From Terriglobia bacterium (GTDB lineage Bacteria > Acidobacteriota > Terriglobia > Terriglobales > Acidobacteriaceae): a DNA stretch of 64,000 nt. Within the stretch, counting starts at the first letter, position 1. The number at the start of each line of letters is the position of its first letter. This document shows positions 59,950 to 64,000 of this stretch, piece after piece. The DNA lies in the NCBI GenBank assembly GCA_020073495.1, contig JAIQFD010000003.1, positions 186,001-250,000 of the forward strand, given 5' to 3'. The translations under genes were made by a program, and so were the position numbers. The notes beneath the pieces were generated by a model. It searched no databases. It saw only the letters and a list, made by a program, of their open reading frames with translations, and had not been told where the DNA came from.

Positions 59950-61080
59950 ATGAAAGTGAATCTTCTGCCAGCCTTATTGCTGTTTCTCCTCACCATCCCT
60001 GCCCAGGCGCAGATCCAGAGCATCCTCATTCCGGCCGGAACGCCCGAGGACCAGGCCATCCAGACGATCACGAAGGAGCCCGACGAAGCCAAGCGGCTGA
60101 CGATGTGGGAGGAATTCGTGGCCACGTACGCAACGAACCCGGCGGCGGTTGCCTACGGCAATTCGCAGATCGCGCAGTATTACCTGTCCGCCACCCAGCC
60201 GGACAAGGCGATGGCGTACGGCGACAAGGCCATGTCCGCCGTGCCCAATAATCTCGAGATCATCATGTCGCAGACCGTGGCAGCGCAACAATCGAAGGAC
60301 GGCGCCAAGATCCTGCACTACGCGGGGCTGGGTGGAAAAGCGATCGACGGCATCAAGAAAACGCCGCCGCCGCAGGGCGTCGCCGCGGTAGACTGGGCGG
60401 CCGCGCGCGACGCGCAGCGCCAGCAGGTGCAGCAACAGTACGAGTTCTTCGAAGGCGCCGCCTACAATGCTGTCGCGATGGAGCAGGATCCAACGACACG
60501 CGTGCGCTTCGCGGGGGAGTACACGGAATCCTTCCCCGGCGGCCACTACGCCGATCAGGTGCACCAGTTGGCCATTACTTCACTGCTCCAGCTCAAGGAT
60601 TTCGCAGGTGTCTCGAAGTACGGTGAAAAGGCGCTTTTGGCCAATCCCGACAATGTAGCCACGCTCTCGTTGCTGGCGTTTGCGCTGGCAGAAGACCCAT
60701 CTCCGAAGAATCCGTATCTCAGTAAAGCTATGGAGCATGCGCGCAAGGCGATCGAGCTGGGCAACGCCGACGCGCCGGATACGGACCGTGCGATCAAGCT
60801 CTCTGTCGGGCTGGCGCATGAAGCTCTCGGCTACGCGATGATGAAACAGGAGAAGACGGCGGCAGCGATCCCCGAGTTCAAGAGTGCCAACGCGCTACTC
60901 AAGGATGATCCCGGCTCGCATGAAAGGGTGCTCTTCCGAACGGGCTACGCCTATGCCAAGCTGAAGCGATACCCGGAAGCACGCGAGGCGCTGAATCAAG
61001 CCATTGCCATGAAGGGTCCGTACGAGAAAATGGCTAAGGAAACGTTGGCGATAGTGAATGCACCGGGCAAGGCACACTGA
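59950..61080 (+). CDS. Exported TPR-like repeat protein
   Basis: A 376-residue protein. A signal peptide (LLPALLLFLLTIPAQA) leads into helical repeats of the TPR kind: SQIAQYYLSATQPDKAMAYGDKAMSAVPNNLEII, KYGEKALLANPDNVATLSLLAFAL, and LFRTGYAYAKLKRYPEAREALNQAI, each near 34 residues. Such proteins scaffold periplasmic complexes. GAGGTGGG precedes the ATG with proper spacing. The partner is unknown, and the next gene is an outer-membrane OmpA-like protein. Confidence 0.82.
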   Translation: MKVNLLPALLLFLLTIPAQAQIQSILIPAGTPEDQAIQTITKEPDEAKRLTMWEEFVATYATNPAAVAYGNSQIAQYYLSATQPDKAMAYGDKAMSAVPNNLEIIMSQTVAAQQSKDGAKILHYAGLGGKAIDGIKKTPPPQGVAAVDWAAARDAQRQQVQQQYEFFEGAAYNAVAMEQDPTTRVRFAGEYTESFPGGHYADQVHQLAITSLLQLKDFAGVSKYGEKALLANPDNVATLSLLAFALAEDPSPKNPYLSKAMEHARKAIELGNADAPDTDRAIKLSVGLAHEALGYAMMKQEKTAAAIPEFKSANALLKDDPGSHERVLFRTGYAYAKLKRYPEAREALNQAIAMKGPYEKMAKETLAIVNAPGKAH

Positions 61081-61479
61081 TCCGGCGAGAAGATGAACGT
61101 CATCCGGGGCCCGGACCCCGCCCCCGGATCCTTTGCGCCGCCGGCTCTTGCCGGCCGGCTCACGTCTTCGGCCAACGGTGTGATCGGCTTGCCGGGCTTG
61201 CACCTTTCCTCAATCGCTTCCAGCTCGACGCAGGGTTCGCTGCTCACTTCCAGCGCCCGCGACGTACACCTGGATAGCGGCACGCAGATGGTTCTGCGTA
61301 TTTTCGGTTCGATCCGGTAGCTCGTAGTAAATCGGTGCCGTGTCCTTTCGCTCCGGCCGCATAGCTGTTACAATCCGGGGTTTGCGGTCGGAGCTTTTGC
61401 TGCTTCTGCTCCGTCTGTCCGGCCATTTCTTCCGCGGTACGACTCTTTAAGGTTGTCTGAAAATCCGGAGGGAGCACCA
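61081..61479. other. Intergenic region upstream of the OmpA-like gene
   Basis: These 399 bases have no convincing gene. Short frames exist on both strands (plus 61093-61320; minus 60996-61283, which overlaps the preceding gene), but neither has a recognisable domain or Shine-Dalgarno. GCCGGCTCTTGCCGGCCGGC can form hairpins. TACAAT at 61369-61374 is a possible -10 for the OmpA-like gene, giving a leader near 100 bases. Confidence 0.45.
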
Positions 61480-63015
61480 ATGTCATTCCGTCGAATCCTT
61501 TTTGCACTCTTGGCGACTGTGCTGCTAGCAGGCTTGGCAGTCGCGCAGGACCAGACGCCGCCCAAGGTAGAGATTTTTGCTGGGTACTCATTCCTTCATG
61601 TTGGGGATGTCAACGCCCCCGACAACAACATCGACGCCGGTTGGGGAACGAGCGTCACCTATAACTTCCATCCCCACGTGGGCATTAGCGGCGATTTCGG
61701 AGGCCACTACTCGGACACATCGAATATCGGCACGATCATGTTCGGGCCGAAATTCACTCTGTACAACGGGGAAGTCGCGCGCCCGTTCGTGCACGCCCTG
61801 TTTGGACTGGCGCGTGTCTCTCCCAGCGGCCTCGGGACCGATAACACATTCGGCGTGGCCCTCGGCGGGGGCCTGGACCTGAAGGTACACCGCAACGTCG
61901 CCATTCGCGTGATCGAGGTAGATTGGATGCACGCCAACCCCGAATTCCTCGGGGTTTCGGAAGACATTAATGCGGCTCGCATCCGCGCCGGTCTGGTGTT
62001 CCTGCTGGGTGGCGGCCCGCCTCCCGCTCCGCCGACCGCATCCTGCTCCGTTCAGCCCTCGGAGGTGTTTGCCGGTGAGCCGGTGCGCGCCACGGTCACT
62101 CCCGGCGGATTCAACCCCAAGCACACAGTCGACATCAACTGGACAGCGACCGGCAACGCGAAGGTCGCGGGCAAGGAAACGGCCAGCGTCGATACCAAGG
62201 GCCTGAACCCCGGCGCCTACACCCTGACGGCGAACGTTACCGACCCAAAGGACAAGAAGGCGACCGCGAGCTGCAACACCTCCTTTCGAGTGAAGGAGCG
62301 TCCGAAGAACCCGCCGCAGGTTTCCTGCTCCGCGAATCCGGCGACGGTGCAGTCGGGGACGCCCTCGACCATCACCTGCTCGTGCAGCAGCCCGGACAAC
62401 AGCGCCGATTACCCGGTGTCAGCCAGCATCACAAACTGGTCGGCCAGCGCGGGCAAGGCGATGGGCAGCGGCAACAGCGCGACGCTGGACACCGCGGGCG
62501 CGCCTGCGGGCCCGATCTCGGTCAGCGCGACCTGCACCGACAGCCGCGGCCTGAGCAGCAATGGCACGGCCAACGTGTCGGTGGAGAACCCGCCACCACC
62601 ACCGCAGGCCAGCAAGCTGAACGAGTGCACCTACACCAACAAGGCCAAGCCGGCGCGCGTGGATAACGCCTGCAAGGCCGCCTTGGACGACTACGCGCTT
62701 CGCTTGCAGCGTGATGCCGATGCCAAGGGCGTCATCGTGGGCAACAAGGGCGCCAAGGAAAAGGCCAAGAACCTGCCCGGTCAGCGTGCCGCCAACGTCA
62801 AGGAGTACATGGCGAAGGAGAAGGGCATCGATCCGGCACGGCTCGAGACCCGTTCCGGCAGCGCGGACTCCGCGACCACCGAACAGTGGATCGTGCCTGC
62901 GGGCGCTACCTTCAATGCGCCTGGAACCCAGCCTGTGGCCGAGAAAGCGACCCCGGCGAAGCCTGCGAAGAAGGCTGCCAAGAAGCCTGCTGCGGAGGCT
63001 CCCAAGAAGCAGTAA
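61480..63015 (+). CDS. OmpA-family outer-membrane protein with Ig-like modules
   Basis: A 511-residue surface protein. After a signal peptide (LFALLATVLLAGLAVA), a beta-barrel domain occupies about 28-180 (KVEIFAGYSFLHV to RIRAGLVFLLGGG). Two Ig-like modules follow, each opening with a cysteine phrase (SCSVQPSEVFAGEPV; SCSANPATVQSGTP). A proline hinge leads to an OmpA-like peptidoglycan-binding domain (about 375-475, KNLPGQRAANVKEYMAKEKGI). The tail is Lys/Ala/Pro-rich. It would tether the outer membrane to the wall while presenting Ig-like modules. GGAGGGAG precedes the ATG. Confidence 0.85.
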   Translation: MSFRRILFALLATVLLAGLAVAQDQTPPKVEIFAGYSFLHVGDVNAPDNNIDAGWGTSVTYNFHPHVGISGDFGGHYSDTSNIGTIMFGPKFTLYNGEVARPFVHALFGLARVSPSGLGTDNTFGVALGGGLDLKVHRNVAIRVIEVDWMHANPEFLGVSEDINAARIRAGLVFLLGGGPPPAPPTASCSVQPSEVFAGEPVRATVTPGGFNPKHTVDINWTATGNAKVAGKETASVDTKGLNPGAYTLTANVTDPKDKKATASCNTSFRVKERPKNPPQVSCSANPATVQSGTPSTITCSCSSPDNSADYPVSASITNWSASAGKAMGSGNSATLDTAGAPAGPISVSATCTDSRGLSSNGTANVSVENPPPPPQASKLNECTYTNKAKPARVDNACKAALDDYALRLQRDADAKGVIVGNKGAKEKAKNLPGQRAANVKEYMAKEKGIDPARLETRSGSADSATTEQWIVPAGATFNAPGTQPVAEKATPAKPAKKAAKKPAAEAPKKQ

Positions 63016-63029
63016 GTCTTTTGTTTTGC

Positions 63030-63068
63030 GGCCGGTGGGACCTATCCCACCGGCCATTCTTCTTTCGG
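63030..63068 (+). terminator. Rho-independent terminator after the OmpA-like gene
   Basis: GGCCGGTGGGA-CCTA-TCCCACCGGCC is a perfect 11-bp stem, followed by ATTCTTCTTTC. It lies 14 bases past the stop codon. Confidence 0.88.
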
Positions 63069-63161
63069 CCTTCGGTAACTTGCCGGCGAGAGCGGGCGGA
63101 GGCAAAGTTAGGCCTCGGCTCGAGGCGAAATCTCACTACTCTGGCCGGAAGGGACCTTGAT

Positions 63162-64000
63162 ATGATTCACAGGTTTCCCATGCGGTGGCGAACGCACATG
63201 GCGGTTGCAGTCCTGCTGGCGCTGGCGGTGTCCTGCGTCCAGGCGGCGAACTGGCGTGCCCTGGGTCCCGACGGGGGCGACGTCCGCAGCCTGACCTACG
63301 ACCCCCGCAACCCTGACCGGATCATCCTGGGGACCAGTTCGGGCAAGCTGTTCGTCTCCACCGACAACGGCAGGAGCTGGTCGCGATTCGCACAGCTAGG
63401 CGGCGGCGACGATCTCGTCCTCGACCACGTCGTCTTCGATTCGGCGCGTCCGGGCACGATGTACGTGGCCGCATGGAGCGTCGAGACCAGCGAGCGCGGC
63501 GAGCTGTTCCGCTCACGCGATGACGGGCGCACCTGGGAAACGATTCCGGCCATGCACGGGAAGAGCATCCGGGCCTTCGCCCTCGCCGCCGGACATCCGG
63601 AGACCATGGTCGCGGGCGCGCTCGACGGCGTGTACCGCAGTGAAGACGCGGGCCAGACCTGGCGCAAGATCACGCCCGAGCACCACGCCGAGCTGAAGAA
63701 TTTTGAATCGGTCGCGATCGATCCGGCCGATCCCAAGGTCATCTACGCCGGCACCTGGCACCTGCCGTGGAAAACCACTAACGGCGGCGCCACCTGGACC
63801 AACATCAAGAAGGGCATCATCGACGACTCCGACGTGTTCTCCATCATCATCGATCCAAACCAGCCGTCGGTCGTGTATGCCAGCGCCTGCTCGGGCATCT
63901 ACAAGAGCGAAAACGCCGGCGACCTGTTTCACAAGATCCAGGGCATCCCCTTCTCGGCGCGGCGCACACGCGTGCTCAAGCAGGACCCGAACGACCGCAA
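63162..64000 (+). CDS. Exported Asp-box (BNR/VPS10-like) repeat protein, 3' end missing
   Basis: The first 279 codons of a protein cut by the window edge. A signal peptide (AVAVLLALAVSCVQAA) is followed by beta-propeller blades marked by Asp-box motifs: STDNGRSW, SRDDGRTW, SEDAGQTW, TTNGGATW and a degenerate SENAGDLF. Each is preceded by a strand with an Asp-Pro turn (YDPRNPDRIILG, IDPADPKVIYAG, IDPNQPSVVYAS). Sortilin-like and sialidase-like propellers share this pattern without implying enzyme activity. GGAAGGG lies 9 bases before the ATG. Confidence 0.88.
   Translation, partial: MIHRFPMRWRTHMAVAVLLALAVSCVQAANWRALGPDGGDVRSLTYDPRNPDRIILGTSSGKLFVSTDNGRSWSRFAQLGGGDDLVLDHVVFDSARPGTMYVAAWSVETSERGELFRSRDDGRTWETIPAMHGKSIRAFALAAGHPETMVAGALDGVYRSEDAGQTWRKITPEHHAELKNFESVAIDPADPKVIYAGTWHLPWKTTNGGATWTNIKKGIIDDSDVFSIIIDPNQPSVVYASACSGIYKSENAGDLFHKIQGIPFSARRTRVLKQDPNDR

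Noticed and set aside
61093-61320. 75-codon frame between the TPR and OmpA-like genes
   Set aside because: No Shine-Dalgarno, no domain, low-complexity Ser/Gly/Pro content; a minus-strand alternative is equally unconvincing.

Overview
The window is about 64 kb of GC-rich bacterial chromosome. Gene content (mreBCD-mrdA-rodA, a pilMNOPQ cluster headed by a small helix-turn-helix gene, HtrA, FabI, AccBC, OmpA-like and Asp-box surface proteins) points to a Gram-negative, rod-shaped, piliated organism. The style of the dispersed palindromic and CACAGAG-type intergenic repeats suggests Acidobacteriota. That assignment is inference; no rRNA or tRNA is present to confirm it.

Layout. 0-11.4 kb is metabolism and stress: the 3' part of an isopropylmalate/homocitrate-synthase-like gene, an RsbW-type anti-sigma kinase, an M20 peptidase coupled to a YtcJ-like amidohydrolase, a secreted hypothetical protein, an FMN alpha-hydroxy-acid oxidase, an EamA transporter, an HtrA protease, a peptidoglycan-binding protein, and an ArsR-SRPBCC pair with a clear self-overlapping operator. 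11.4-17 kb is signalling: a hybrid histidine kinase with five PAS domains, a PilZ-like protein, a STAS protein and a PHP phosphatase. 17-22.4 kb holds an aminotransferase, an aldehyde dehydrogenase and a CapD/WbpM-type sugar-nucleotide enzyme. 23-30.5 kb holds a membrane FecR protein followed by the rod-shape elongasome genes mreB, mreC, mreD, mrdA and rodA. 30.5-33.6 kb is RNase E/G with a long leader and a roughly 430-residue insertion in its S1 domain.

34.4-40.1 kb is the accessory region. Three overlapping genes encode a cytosine-5 DNA methyltransferase, a UvrD-type helicase fused to an AddB/Cas4-like iron-sulfur nuclease, and a Vsr-like endonuclease. The genes are visibly less GC-rich than their neighbours, lie between repeat-rich non-coding DNA, and are bracketed by a perfect 27-bp inverted repeat. 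This is the best candidate for an undescribed (probably anti-phage or restriction-type) system in the window.

40.4-46.3 kb is the HTH-pilMNOPQ operon with its own promoter and a strong terminator. 46.3-51.6 kb encodes an Xaa-Pro peptidase, AccB, AccC, ThiE and an APC permease. 51.6-57.7 kb holds a second APC permease, a K+ channel with RCK domains, the bifunctional NAD(P)HX repair enzyme, TsaE, a VOC protein and FabI. 57.8-64 kb holds an MFS transporter, two exported proteins (one with TPR-like helices), an Ig-like/OmpA outer-membrane protein and a truncated Asp-box (BNR) repeat protein.

Many genes lack a Shine-Dalgarno sequence and instead have a TANNNT -10-like hexamer a few bases before the start codon, which suggests frequent leaderless transcription beside classical SD-led genes.
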